Origin: VMDH01 sp038108875
GTDB taxonomy: Bacteria; Pseudomonadota; Gammaproteobacteria; Magnimaribacterales; D2472
Assembly (NCBI GenBank): GCA_038108875.1
Contig: JAYNII010000001.1
Coordinates: forward strand, 62,001-126,000
Reading direction: 5' to 3'
DNA: 64,000 bases
Part shown: piece by piece, positions 8,592 to 17,488 of the stretch
Position numbering within the stretch: the first letter of the stretch is position 1
How the letters are laid out: each line of letters begins with the position of its first letter
The notes under the pieces: generated by a model
The model's input: the letters and a program-made list of their open reading frames with translations, nothing else
Told to the model about the DNA's origin: nothing
The model's database searches: none
Translations under genes and position numbers: made by a program

Positions 8592-8871
8592 GATAACTCA
8601 AAAGATATTAAATGCATTTAATGTCGAGAATCTTTTTATTGAGAATGAAAGTCATTTGCACGCAGGTCAAACTAGCAATTCTCATTTCAAGATTATTCTT
8701 ATTTCAAATGATTTTGAAAAATTGACTCTTATACAAAGACATAAAGCAGTTTATGATACCTTAAAAGAAGAAATGAAAAGTATTCATGCTTTGTCATTAC
8801 ACCTCTTTTCAACTAATGAAGACATTCAACAGGACTTATTAATTTCACCAAACTGTTCAAAGAAAAAATGA
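8581..8871 (+). CDS. bolA: BolA-family protein
   Basis: 96 residues with a TTG start at 8581 lying within the last codons of ogt. The pattern HLHAGQTSNSHFKIILIS, then LIQRHKAVYDTLKEEM and SIHALSLHLFST, is the complete BolA fold signature, including the conserved RH and the IHAL segment near the C-terminus. BolA proteins partner with monothiol glutaredoxins in iron-sulfur cluster trafficking and influence envelope and stress gene expression. The family size of about 100 residues fits. The stop overlaps the next start (ATGA). Confidence 0.88.
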   Translation: MEDKITQKILNAFNVENLFIENESHLHAGQTSNSHFKIILISNDFEKLTLIQRHKAVYDTLKEEMKSIHALSLHLFSTNEDIQQDLLISPNCSKKK

Positions 8872-11321
8872 TAAAGTCTCTGTTAAGCTCTTCTGTAAAA
8901 CGACCAGGGTTTGTATTAATGGTAATCATAGTTTTAGCCATTATTGCTTCTCTTGGCTTAAAAGACTTTAAATTAGATGCTTCATCAGATGCCTTAGTTC
9001 TTGAAAATGATGATGATTTAAAAATCTATCGAGAAGTTAATGCCAGTTATGGTGGTTCAGATTTCCTGATCATCACTTTCACACCAAATGAGGGAGTCTT
9101 TTCGCCTAGTGCTTTGGCTGTGTTAGCTTCCCTTGAAACAGAGTTAAAGAAATATGCAGAAGTGAGCCAAGTTTTATCCCTACTAGATGCTCCCATATTC
9201 TTTCAGCCAAAAGTCGGACTTTCTGAAATAGCAGATAACATTAAGACTTTGGAGACAGATGGAATAGATTTAGCTGCTGCAAAACAGGAGATTCTAGACA
9301 ACCCAATTTACTCTGAGCTTATCATTTCCAAAGATGGAGGGACTACTGCGCTCCAAATCCAGTTTAACGATAACCAAGAATACCGCCAACTCATCAATCA
9401 AAGGTATGCAATTTTAGATTCTGAAAACCCAAATAAATTACGACTTGCAGAGATCAATTCAAAAATTAGCGAAATAAATGAAAAGGAATCCGCTGCTCGG
9501 AACATGTTAATTGATGATCTCAGAGATTTGCTTTCTCAATACCAAAACCAAGGCACCCTTTTTTTAGGTGGCCCATCTATGATTGCCAAGGACATGATGG
9601 ATTATATTCGTGCAGATTTAATCAATTTTGGAATAGGGGTTGCTTTAGTTTTTTGTATCATATTATTCCTGTTCTTCAGAAACATTTGGTTTGTAATTTT
9701 GCCTTTAGTTAATGCATTTTTTACTACCTTCTTTACCGCAGGAATTTTAGGTATTTTTGATTGGAAAATTACGGTTGTTTCCTCAAACTTTATAGCTCTA
9801 CTCCTAATCCTAACGATTTCATTAACAGTCCATTTTTTAGTTAGATTTAGAGAATTGTCCACCAATTCAACCAACAACACTGAAACAGTTTTAGAAACAT
9901 GCAATCAAATGTTGAGACCCTGTTTTTTTGCGGCGTTTACTACCGCAGTAGCATTTCTGTCTTTGATGCTTGGAGACATTAAGCCCGTCATAGAATTTGG
10001 GAAAATGATGTCGGTGGGAATGATTTTTGCTTTTATTTTTACTTTCACTTTATTGCCAGCAATGCTTTCATTTATTTTTAATAATAAAACTAATCTTCAA
10101 GTGGAAAACAACTTTGGTGTTGCATTACTAGCTCTTAAAAATTTATCGTTGGCTAATACAAAATTTAATGTATTTATTTTTAGCATTATTTTTCTTGGTT
10201 TAATGTTTGGTTCATCAACTTTAAAAGTTGAAAATAGATTTATAGATTACTTTGATGAAACTACAGAAATCTTTCAAGGGATGAAACTTCTAGATGAACA
10301 GCTTGGAGGAACTGCTACGCTTGATATTGTAATCAATCAACCTGTTAACACTGGAACTGAAAAGGAGACACTTAAAAACTTAGAAGATGATTTATTTGAA
10401 GATGACCTTTTTAATGATGAGGGGTCAAATGCTTCAGGGTATTGGTGGAATTCTTATTCTTTAAAAAAACTAGAAGAAATCCATGATTACCTTGAAGAAA
10501 GAGAAGAAATTGGGAAGGTTCTGAGTGTTGCGAGCGGAATAAAACTTGCTAGAACTATAAACGACGGACAAGATCTAAATGATTTAGAATTGGCATTGTT
10601 AAGATCTGTACTCCCAGAAGATATTAAAAAATCATTATTGTATTCCTATATTACTGAGGACGACTCTCAAGTCAGAATAGCTACTAGAGTTAAGGAAACT
10701 GCTTCTAATCTTAATAGGAATGAATTGATAGAGAGTATTAAACATGATTTGGAATCTAATTTTGATATTGCTCCTGAAGATTTCAGCATCACCGGACTAG
10801 CTGTTTTGTATAACAATATGTTGCAGTCTTTATTTTCTTCACAAATAAATTCTCTATCCTTGGTTTTTGCAGTTATAGCGTTCATGTTTTATTTGATATT
10901 CCGTTCTTTTAAAATAGTGCTTATTGGCATGGCCCCAAATTTTTTAACAGCTCTAAGCGTGCTTGGGATGCTTGGGTTATTCCAAATTCCATTAGACATT
11001 ATGACAATTACCGTTGCGGCTATAAGTGTGGGGATGGCAGTAGATAATACGATTCATTACCTATTTAGGCTAGTTAAAGAATCTTCTAATGCCACTATAG
11101 ATGAGGCTATAGCAACATCACATCAAACTGTTGGACATGCGATAATGTATACAGCCTTAACCATTGCTGGAGGTTTTGGAGTATTTGTTTTATCAAATTT
11201 TACTCCAACCGTGTTGTTTGGAATTTTTACTGCTCTGGCATTAATGACATCATTTTTATCAACCTTGATATTCATGCCTGCTTTAGTAAAAATTTTTAAC
11301 CTTAGAGGAGATTTAAGATGA
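8868..11321 (+). CDS. MMPL/RND-family transporter
   Basis: 817 residues with the duplicated RND architecture: one membrane helix near residue 15-30, a large soluble loop, five to six helices (about 250-400), a second soluble loop, and a second helix block (about 660-810). The motif VGMAVDNTIHYLFRL in the second block corresponds to the proton-relay helix of RND permeases, and FRNIWFVILPLVNAFFTTFF begins the first block. MMPL proteins export lipids or hydrophobic compounds using the proton gradient; COG1033-type members are common in marine gammaproteobacteria. No adaptor protein adjoins it. It sits between bolA and the racemase with 4-nt overlaps on both sides. Confidence 0.85.
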   Translation: MIKSLLSSSVKRPGFVLMVIIVLAIIASLGLKDFKLDASSDALVLENDDDLKIYREVNASYGGSDFLIITFTPNEGVFSPSALAVLASLETELKKYAEVSQVLSLLDAPIFFQPKVGLSEIADNIKTLETDGIDLAAAKQEILDNPIYSELIISKDGGTTALQIQFNDNQEYRQLINQRYAILDSENPNKLRLAEINSKISEINEKESAARNMLIDDLRDLLSQYQNQGTLFLGGPSMIAKDMMDYIRADLINFGIGVALVFCIILFLFFRNIWFVILPLVNAFFTTFFTAGILGIFDWKITVVSSNFIALLLILTISLTVHFLVRFRELSTNSTNNTETVLETCNQMLRPCFFAAFTTAVAFLSLMLGDIKPVIEFGKMMSVGMIFAFIFTFTLLPAMLSFIFNNKTNLQVENNFGVALLALKNLSLANTKFNVFIFSIIFLGLMFGSSTLKVENRFIDYFDETTEIFQGMKLLDEQLGGTATLDIVINQPVNTGTEKETLKNLEDDLFEDDLFNDEGSNASGYWWNSYSLKKLEEIHDYLEEREEIGKVLSVASGIKLARTINDGQDLNDLELALLRSVLPEDIKKSLLYSYITEDDSQVRIATRVKETASNLNRNELIESIKHDLESNFDIAPEDFSITGLAVLYNNMLQSLFSSQINSLSLVFAVIAFMFYLIFRSFKIVLIGMAPNFLTALSVLGMLGLFQIPLDIMTITVAAISVGMAVDNTIHYLFRLVKESSNATIDEAIATSHQTVGHAIMYTALTIAGGFGVFVLSNFTPTVLFGIFTALALMTSFLSTLIFMPALVKIFNLRGDLR

Positions 11322-12424
11322 GTGGTCCTTTAACAGGTATTAAAGTTTTAGAGTTTTCAGGAATTGGTCCAGGTCCTTTTTGTGGCATGATGCTTGCAGA
11401 TCTTGGTGCTGAGGTAATCAGGTTAGATAGACCTCAGGCTCATGGAAAGGGAAACCCAATGGATTTTCAAAACAGATCTAAAAAGTCTATTACAGCCAAT
11501 CTGAAGAATCCCGATACGGTCTCTGAAATTATGAAAATCATTAAAAATGTAGATGCAATCATAGAGGGTTTTAGACCTGGAGTAATGGAAAAATTAGGGC
11601 TTGGTCCTGAGGAATGCTTATTAGCAAACCCAAGATTAGTTTATGGCAGAATGACTGGTTGGGGACAAGAAGGTCCTTTGGCTCATGCAGCAGGTCATGA
11701 TATAAATTACATTGCTTTAACTGGTGCCTTAGATTCAATAGGAAGAAAAAATGAAACACCACCCCCACCTTTAAATCTTATTGGTGATTATGGAGGAGGA
11801 GGTATGATGCTTGCTTATGGGATACTTGCAGGCATTATTAATGTTAGAAATGGTGGATCTGGTCAGGTAGTCGATGCAGCAATGGTTGATGGTGCAAGTG
11901 CTCTTATGGCGATGTTCTATTCTTTTAAAGCCTCTGGATTTTGGAGAGAGGAAAGAGGCTCTAATCTCCTAGATGGAGGAGCCCACTTTTACGATACATT
12001 TAAGTGTAAAGATAATAAGTATCTTTCAGTGGGGTCAATAGAACCCCAATTTTATGCAATTTTATTGGAAAAACTTGAACTTACTGATGAAAGATTTAAA
12101 CAGCAGATGAATTCAGCATTATGGCCTGAGCTTAAAGAAAGTATTGCAAACAGGATTCTAACCAAAACTAGAGACGAATGGTCTGCTATTTTTGATGGGA
12201 CCGATGCTTGTGTAGCTCCTGTATTAAGTTTATCCGAGGCGCCTGAAAATGAACATTTAAAGGCAAGAAAGACATTTATAGAAGTTGAGGGTTACATCCA
12301 ACCAGCGCCAGCCCCTAGGTTTTCAAAGACTGCCAATCAGGTTAAGCATGCAGCTTCAAAGGCAGGACAACACAATCTAGAAATTTCTGAATTGTACGGT
12401 TTAGATATTTCTAGGTTAGGTTAA
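11318..12424 (+). CDS. CaiB/BaiF family protein, alpha-methylacyl-CoA racemase-like
   Basis: 368 residues. GPLTGIKVLEFSGIGPGPFCGMML at the N-terminus and LADLGAEVIRLDRP are typical of the class III CoA-transferase fold, and the GIGPGPF version is that of alpha-methylacyl-CoA racemases. The presumed catalytic pair is visible as GHDINY and NLIGDYGGGG. Racemases of this type interconvert (2R)- and (2S)-methylacyl-CoA so that branched chains, such as isoprenoid or sterol side chains, can enter beta-oxidation. The last gene of the overlapping run, its end overlaps the convergent tatD by 14 nt. Confidence 0.85.
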   Translation: MSGPLTGIKVLEFSGIGPGPFCGMMLADLGAEVIRLDRPQAHGKGNPMDFQNRSKKSITANLKNPDTVSEIMKIIKNVDAIIEGFRPGVMEKLGLGPEECLLANPRLVYGRMTGWGQEGPLAHAAGHDINYIALTGALDSIGRKNETPPPPLNLIGDYGGGGMMLAYGILAGIINVRNGGSGQVVDAAMVDGASALMAMFYSFKASGFWREERGSNLLDGGAHFYDTFKCKDNKYLSVGSIEPQFYAILLEKLELTDERFKQQMNSALWPELKESIANRILTKTRDEWSAIFDGTDACVAPVLSLSEAPENEHLKARKTFIEVEGYIQPAPAPRFSKTANQVKHAASKAGQHNLEISELYGLDISRLG

Positions 12425-13205
12425 AAAATTTTAAACTATTCTCATACGCATGGTGCGCAATTAGCTCCTCAGACTCACCCCTGATAAGTCCAATTTCTTT
12501 AACTATATGAGGTAAATAACGGGGATGATTGAAGTTTTTGGTTGGTTTGGGTTTTAAATTTTTGGGCAATAAATAGGGACAATCTGTCTCTATCATAATT
12601 TTATCAAGAGGGACATAGCGAATTGAATCTAACAACTCTTGATTTCTATTGTAATCGCATATCCATCCAGTAATCCCAATAAATCCATCCAAATCTAAAT
12701 AGTCTTTTAATTCCTTCTTATTGCCTGTGAAACAATGGACCACAAAAGGATTTTTTTGCACCGATTGAGCATCCTTCAAGTGATCTAGAAATATATCATG
12801 CGCATCGCGTTGATGGAGATAGAGGGGAAGCTCAAACTCTTGCGCAAGTTTAAGGTGAAAGGTGAAGGAAGATAGCTGATCTGCTTGAGAAGAAAAATTT
12901 CGATTAAAGTCTAAGCCCGTTTCTCCAATTGCGTTAGGCTTAAGTTTAAGGATGGTTTGTTTGAATTCTAGTTTGTTTATCTCATGAAGTTCTTTTGCAC
13001 AATGAGGATGAATGCCAGCCATAAAGATTATCTTCTCTTTAAACATTGCTTTAATCTCTTGAATTCTTTTAAAGTCATGCACTGAAGAGCAGGTAACCAC
13101 GAAGTGTTTAATTCCTAAATATTCTGATTCTTCGATAATTTGTAAAATATTATTATTGAATGCTTGATGAGTAAAATTACAGGCAATATCTATATAGTTA
13201 GGCAT
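12411..13205 (-). CDS. tatD: TatD-family metal-dependent deoxyribonuclease
   Basis: 264 residues with the amidohydrolase-like TIM barrel motifs in order: YIDIACNFTHQAF at the N-terminus (the TatD-proper version without the HxH pair), GIHPHCAKEL, GETGLDF (metal-binding Glu and Asp), HQRDAH, VHCFTG and IETDCPYLLP. The family acts as a Mg-dependent 3'-5' exonuclease on DNA and RNA, with a role in repair of oxidative damage. The gene stands alone on the minus strand, divergent from the thioesterase with only 38 nt between the two starts, so both promoters must be packed into that gap or into coding sequence. Confidence 0.88.
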   Translation of the reverse strand: MPNYIDIACNFTHQAFNNNILQIIEESEYLGIKHFVVTCSSVHDFKRIQEIKAMFKEKIIFMAGIHPHCAKELHEINKLEFKQTILKLKPNAIGETGLDFNRNFSSQADQLSSFTFHLKLAQEFELPLYLHQRDAHDIFLDHLKDAQSVQKNPFVVHCFTGNKKELKDYLDLDGFIGITGWICDYNRNQELLDSIRYVPLDKIMIETDCPYLLPKNLKPKPTKNFNHPRYLPHIVKEIGLIRGESEELIAHHAYENSLKFFNLT

Positions 13206-13243
13206 AAGCAGGATTAGATCTATTACAATAGCATGATAATTTT

Positions 13244-14086
13244 ATGAATCAATTTGAGCAATTTCAAAAAGTTTTAGAATTAGAGCAAAAAACTGAGAAT
13301 ATTTTTTGTTTTAAGCCTAATACCAATTATTTTGTAGGACAAACTCCCCATGGTGGATACTTGATGGCTATGATGCATAAAGCGCTGGTGTCCGTTCTCC
13401 CTCATTCTACCGCTATTAATTCAAATGTTCTGTATTTGGATAGAACTGAAGCAGATTTGGTAGAGCTCCATGTAGATACATTTAAGCTTGGAAAGGGATC
13501 TTCCTCAGGTCAGGTAAAATTGATTCAAGATGGCAGAATAAATTGTACTTTTACTGCAATCTGCTCAGACCTTGATAAATTAGAAGGATATTCTGATATG
13601 CCTTCTCCGCTACCTAATACTTTTTATAATTGCCCAGCAAGCGAATTTATCACTATGAATTATGACAATATTCAAAAGGGGTTTACACCTTCTTTTATCC
13701 AACAACTCAATTTAACCGTTCATCCAGAACATAGCTGGTGGCTTAAAACAGATTTTGACAGATCTGGTGAAGCGCGTTGCTCTGGTTACCTTGAATTAGA
13801 AGGAGGGATTGCTGATCAATTCGCGCTTTCCTATTTTTCTGATATTTTGCCTCCCGTGGTTACTAACAAATATGGTCCTATAGGCTGGATTCCAACCTTA
13901 ACTTTAACAACTAATATTCGGCAATTACCCTTAACAGAAAAACTTTTTATTGATGGTGTTGCAAAGGATTTAAATAATGGTTTTTTTGAGCAAGACTGCT
14001 CCATCTGGGATTTAAATGGAAATTTAGTTGCAACCAGTAGACAGATAGCCAAAATTCTAAAATCAAAAGAAAAATTAGAGAGATAA
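13244..14086 (+). CDS. Acyl-CoA thioesterase-like double hotdog protein
   Basis: 280 residues in the TesB-like arrangement of two hotdog domains. The N-terminal domain contains the helix-start motif GQTPHGGYLMAMMHKAL (about 29-45) and the C-terminal half has GPIGWIPTLTLTTNIRQLP followed by DCSIWDLNGNLVATSRQ, the usual final strand with D...G.L.A..RQ. It would hydrolyse acyl-CoA to free acid and CoA in the cytoplasm; chain preference is not visible. It precedes the MoxR gene by 9 nt and is probably co-transcribed with it. Confidence 0.78.
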   Translation: MNQFEQFQKVLELEQKTENIFCFKPNTNYFVGQTPHGGYLMAMMHKALVSVLPHSTAINSNVLYLDRTEADLVELHVDTFKLGKGSSSGQVKLIQDGRINCTFTAICSDLDKLEGYSDMPSPLPNTFYNCPASEFITMNYDNIQKGFTPSFIQQLNLTVHPEHSWWLKTDFDRSGEARCSGYLELEGGIADQFALSYFSDILPPVVTNKYGPIGWIPTLTLTTNIRQLPLTEKLFIDGVAKDLNNGFFEQDCSIWDLNGNLVATSRQIAKILKSKEKLER

Positions 14087-14095
14087 GGAAGTGAG

Positions 14096-14944
14096 ATGAA
14101 ATTTAAAGGTACGGATAAATATGTATCAACCGATGATTTAAGTTTAGCTGTTAATGCTGCTATAGCATTGGAGCGACCTTTGATTATCAAAGGAGAGCCT
14201 GGAACAGGAAAAACATTATTGGCTGTAGAAGTTGCTAAATCACTAGGAAAGGAGCTTATCGAATGGCACATAAAATCAACCACAAAAGCACATCAGGGTT
14301 TGTACGAATACGACGCTGTAACTCGACTCAGGGATTCTCAGCTAGGTGATGAGCGAGTAAAAGATATTCAAAATTACATTAAAAAGGGTAAGCTTTGGGA
14401 AGCTTTTCAATCAGAAGAACAGGTTGTTCTGTTGGTGGATGAAATAGACAAAGCAGATATTGAATTTCCAAACGATTTATTGCAAGAATTAGACAGGATG
14501 GAATTTTACTGCTATGAAATTAATGAGACTATCAAAGCAAAGCATAGACCAATCATCATTATCACTTCAAATAACGAAAAGGATTTGCCTGATGCTTTTT
14601 TGAGGAGATGTTTTTTTCACTATATCCAGTTCCCAGAAAGAGATACTATGCAGGAGATTGTAGATGTTCACTATCCTAAAATTAAAAAACAATTAGTTAA
14701 AAATGCTTTAGATATATTCTTTGATATTAGAAAGATTCCCGGTTTAAAAAAGAAACCATCTACAAGTGAGTTAATCGATTGGTTGAAGCTTTTAATGTCC
14801 GATGATATCCCTAGTGAGATTCTTAAAAATGCTGATAATTCCAAAGCAATTCCTCCTCTATACGGTGCTTTGCTTAAAAATGAACAAGACGTTCATTTGT
14901 TGGAGAGATTAGCGTTTATGAGTAGACGCAATCAAAATCAATAA
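14096..14944 (+). CDS. MoxR-family AAA+ ATPase (CoxD-like)
   Basis: 282 residues. Walker A GEPGTGKT is at 33-40 and Walker B is VVLLVDEIDKAD near residues 116-127; the sensor segment IIIITSNNEKDLPDAFLRRC follows. The length and DEIDKAD sequence match the short COG0714 ATPases that pair with VWA proteins of the CoxE type. MoxR ATPases act as chaperones that help insert metals or activate partner complexes. The partner gene begins 2 nt downstream. No carbon monoxide dehydrogenase or methanol dehydrogenase genes are present in the window, so the client is unknown. Confidence 0.87.
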   Translation: MKFKGTDKYVSTDDLSLAVNAAIALERPLIIKGEPGTGKTLLAVEVAKSLGKELIEWHIKSTTKAHQGLYEYDAVTRLRDSQLGDERVKDIQNYIKKGKLWEAFQSEEQVVLLVDEIDKADIEFPNDLLQELDRMEFYCYEINETIKAKHRPIIIITSNNEKDLPDAFLRRCFFHYIQFPERDTMQEIVDVHYPKIKKQLVKNALDIFFDIRKIPGLKKKPSTSELIDWLKLLMSDDIPSEILKNADNSKAIPPLYGALLKNEQDVHLLERLAFMSRRNQNQ

Positions 14945-14946
14945 GA

Positions 14947-16122
14947 ATGCTGATAACGCTTTTTCATACCATTAAAAAATCAGGTGTTCCATGCACACTC
15001 AGAGAGCTACTGGATTTATTGGGCGCTATGGAAAAGAACTTTGCATTTGCGAGTCTTGATGAGTTTTATTTTCTTGCAAGAACAACCCTTGTAAAAGATG
15101 AAAAGCACTTCGATAAGTTTGATCGGGCTTTTGAAATATATTTTAAAGGGATTGAAAATTTGGAAGATATTTTTAAAGCCCTCATACCAGATGATTGGTT
15201 GCGTAAAGCTTTTGAAAAAGAACTTGATCCAGAAGAGCTTAAAAAAATTCAAACCCTTGGCGGTCTAGAGAAATTGCTTGAGGAATTCAAAAAAAGACTT
15301 GAAGAACAACAAAAAAGACACGAAGGCGGCAGCAAATGGATTGGTACAAATGGTACTTCACCCTTCGGCAATAACGGTCAGCATCCTGAAGGAATTAGGG
15401 TAGGAGGAGAAGGTCGTCAAAACAAAGCAGTTAAGATTTGGGAGCAACGTCAATATAGAAATCTTGATGATTCTCTTGAGCTTGGAACCAGAAATATAAA
15501 ATTAGCATTAAGACGGTTAAGAAAATTTGCTCGCCAAGGAACTGATTTAGAGTTAGATATGCCGGGCACCATAAAATCTACAGCTAAAAATGGAGGAATT
15601 TTAGATATTAGCATGGTCCCAGAGAGAACCAACGCGGTAAAGGTGTTAGTATTCTTCGATGTTGGGGGTTCTATGGACCCCTTTATCAAACTTTGTGAAG
15701 AGTTATTTTCTGCAATTAAAACTGAATTCAAGCATTTACATTACTATTATTTTCATAATTGTGTTTATGAAACAGTATGGAAAGATAATAGAAGAAGATC
15801 TCAAGAGCGCTTCAATGTTCAAGATATCATTAACAAATATGGTGCAGATTTCAAATTAATTTTTGTCGGTGATGCAACTATGGCCCCTTACGAGATCACT
15901 AATAGTGGCGGCAGTATAGAGCATTGGAATGAAGAGCCTGGCGGGATTTGGGTTAAACGACTATGTGAACATTTTCAAAATGTTGCCTGGTTAAATCCGG
16001 TGCCTAAAGATCATTGGGATTACACGTCATCGGTCTGCATTCTAAGAGACTTGGTTGAAAAAAGAATGTATCCTTTAACACTTAAAGGATTAGAAGAGGG
16101 AATGAACAGTCTATCAAAATGA
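14947..16122 (+). CDS. VWA-domain CoxE-like protein
   Basis: 391 residues. The N-terminal part is helical and charged (LEKLLEEFKKRLEEQQKRHE, about 107-126), followed by a Gly/Asn-rich linker and the VWA domain at about 228-390. The metal-ion site begins VFFDVGGSMDPF (Asp238, Ser242): the first serine of the usual DxSxS is replaced by glycine, as commonly seen in COG3825/COG3552 proteins. It would act with the preceding MoxR ATPase as a two-part chaperone or remodelling unit. It overlaps the following permease gene by 4 nt, so all three genes are likely made together. Confidence 0.85.
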   Translation: MLITLFHTIKKSGVPCTLRELLDLLGAMEKNFAFASLDEFYFLARTTLVKDEKHFDKFDRAFEIYFKGIENLEDIFKALIPDDWLRKAFEKELDPEELKKIQTLGGLEKLLEEFKKRLEEQQKRHEGGSKWIGTNGTSPFGNNGQHPEGIRVGGEGRQNKAVKIWEQRQYRNLDDSLELGTRNIKLALRRLRKFARQGTDLELDMPGTIKSTAKNGGILDISMVPERTNAVKVLVFFDVGGSMDPFIKLCEELFSAIKTEFKHLHYYYFHNCVYETVWKDNRRRSQERFNVQDIINKYGADFKLIFVGDATMAPYEITNSGGSIEHWNEEPGGIWVKRLCEHFQNVAWLNPVPKDHWDYTSSVCILRDLVEKRMYPLTLKGLEEGMNSLSK

Positions 16123-17486
16123 ATCATAAAAATTTATCTGAAGGTATTAATTGGGGTCCTTTTACTTTAAGAATTCCCTTTATTCATATTAAATTTCGTA
16201 CAGGAGAATTTTTACAGGGCCTAGTTATAGCAGGTGCAACCGCCTTTGCTGCTGCTCCCATGGCTATGAAACTTGGTCTTACCTTTGAGGAAGCAGTAGC
16301 TTTAAGTTTTATTGCAGGTACCTTAATTTCTGCCGGACCTATAATTTTTGGTGAACCTATGGCGCCTGGATGGGTGACGCCAGCTGTTCCAATTGTGTTG
16401 GGTGCACTAGCTTCAGCAGGCTATTACGGAGCTGGTCCTTGTGTAGAGGGCGTGTGTCAATACAATCCAGAAGCCTGGAGATTTCTCGCAGCAATGTGTA
16501 TTGAATTTAGTATCCTTATTTTGATATTAGGGCTAACTGGTTTTGGTAAAGTTTTGGTTGAAAGAATACCTAGAGGATTAAAAGCTGGGATTATTCTCGG
16601 TGCTGCTTTAGCTGCTTTCTATCAAGTATTTTATGAGGATTTTGCTGCTTATGAAGCTCAACCAATATCTATGACTGTGGCAATATTCCTTTGTGTTATT
16701 ACTACTTTTTCGAACCCTTTTAAAAAACTAGCTTTGCAGAATAAGTTTATTAAAGTGCTTGGTTCTTTAGGTTTATTGCCAGGCTTTGTAGTTGCTGGAT
16801 TTGTAGCATTTTTTTTGGGCGAGTTAACGTTTAATATTGAATGGGGCTTTAAAATTCCTGATATTCCAGCCCTCATTGTTAAAACCTCTCCACTATATCT
16901 TGGATTGCCTTCCATACAAATGTTTATAGATGCATTGCCTTTGGTTTTGATTGGCTACATGTTGTTATTTGGAGATTTGGTAACTGCAACCGAAGTTTTG
17001 CTTGATGCTCAGAAAAATAGACCAGATCAAAAGCTTCCTATTGACCTCAACAGGTCTCATTTATCGGTAGGCATCAGAAATTTTATTGGTACCTTTCTAA
17101 ATCCTTTTTTTCCAACTCAAGGAGCGCTTTGGACTGGAGTACATGTGGTTGTTGCTGAACGCTGGAAAAAGGGGCCCGATGAAATGCCATCAATTTTTGA
17201 TGGGATTGGGTCTTACTATTTAATGGGTATGCCATTCCTATATTTCTTTCTTCCTTTTGTTACCCTCATGCAACCCTTAATGGTAATGGCTTTAACTTTA
17301 ACTTTAATACTTACTGGTTTTGCATGCGCATACGTTGCTATGAATATTCCAAAGAAGAACTCAGAAATGGCCACTGCTCTGCTTATCGCATTTTTCGTTA
17401 CTTTTTATAGTGCTTGGGTAGGATTAGTTGTAGGCCTAACTCTTTGTTTATTAGTTGATGGTTTAGAGCAAGAATCTGCATCATAA
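16119..17486 (+). CDS. Polytopic membrane transporter, possibly UraA/SulP-like fold
   Basis: 455 residues with about 11-14 hydrophobic segments and no signal peptide. Small-residue-rich helices (GLVIAGATAFAAAPMAM and the GAAL helix), the loop RIPRGLKAGIILG (about 147-159) and a later FGDLVTATEVLLDAQ recall the inverted 7+7 repeats of NCS2 and SulP transporters, but I cannot place it in a named family. The substrate is not predictable. The translational coupling with the MoxR/VWA pair upstream is notable, and the ABC exporter genes follow after 2 nt. Confidence 0.6.
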   Translation: MNHKNLSEGINWGPFTLRIPFIHIKFRTGEFLQGLVIAGATAFAAAPMAMKLGLTFEEAVALSFIAGTLISAGPIIFGEPMAPGWVTPAVPIVLGALASAGYYGAGPCVEGVCQYNPEAWRFLAAMCIEFSILILILGLTGFGKVLVERIPRGLKAGIILGAALAAFYQVFYEDFAAYEAQPISMTVAIFLCVITTFSNPFKKLALQNKFIKVLGSLGLLPGFVVAGFVAFFLGELTFNIEWGFKIPDIPALIVKTSPLYLGLPSIQMFIDALPLVLIGYMLLFGDLVTATEVLLDAQKNRPDQKLPIDLNRSHLSVGIRNFIGTFLNPFFPTQGALWTGVHVVVAERWKKGPDEMPSIFDGIGSYYLMGMPFLYFFLPFVTLMQPLMVMALTLTLILTGFACAYVAMNIPKKNSEMATALLIAFFVTFYSAWVGLVVGLTLCLLVDGLEQESAS

Positions 17487-17488
17487 TA

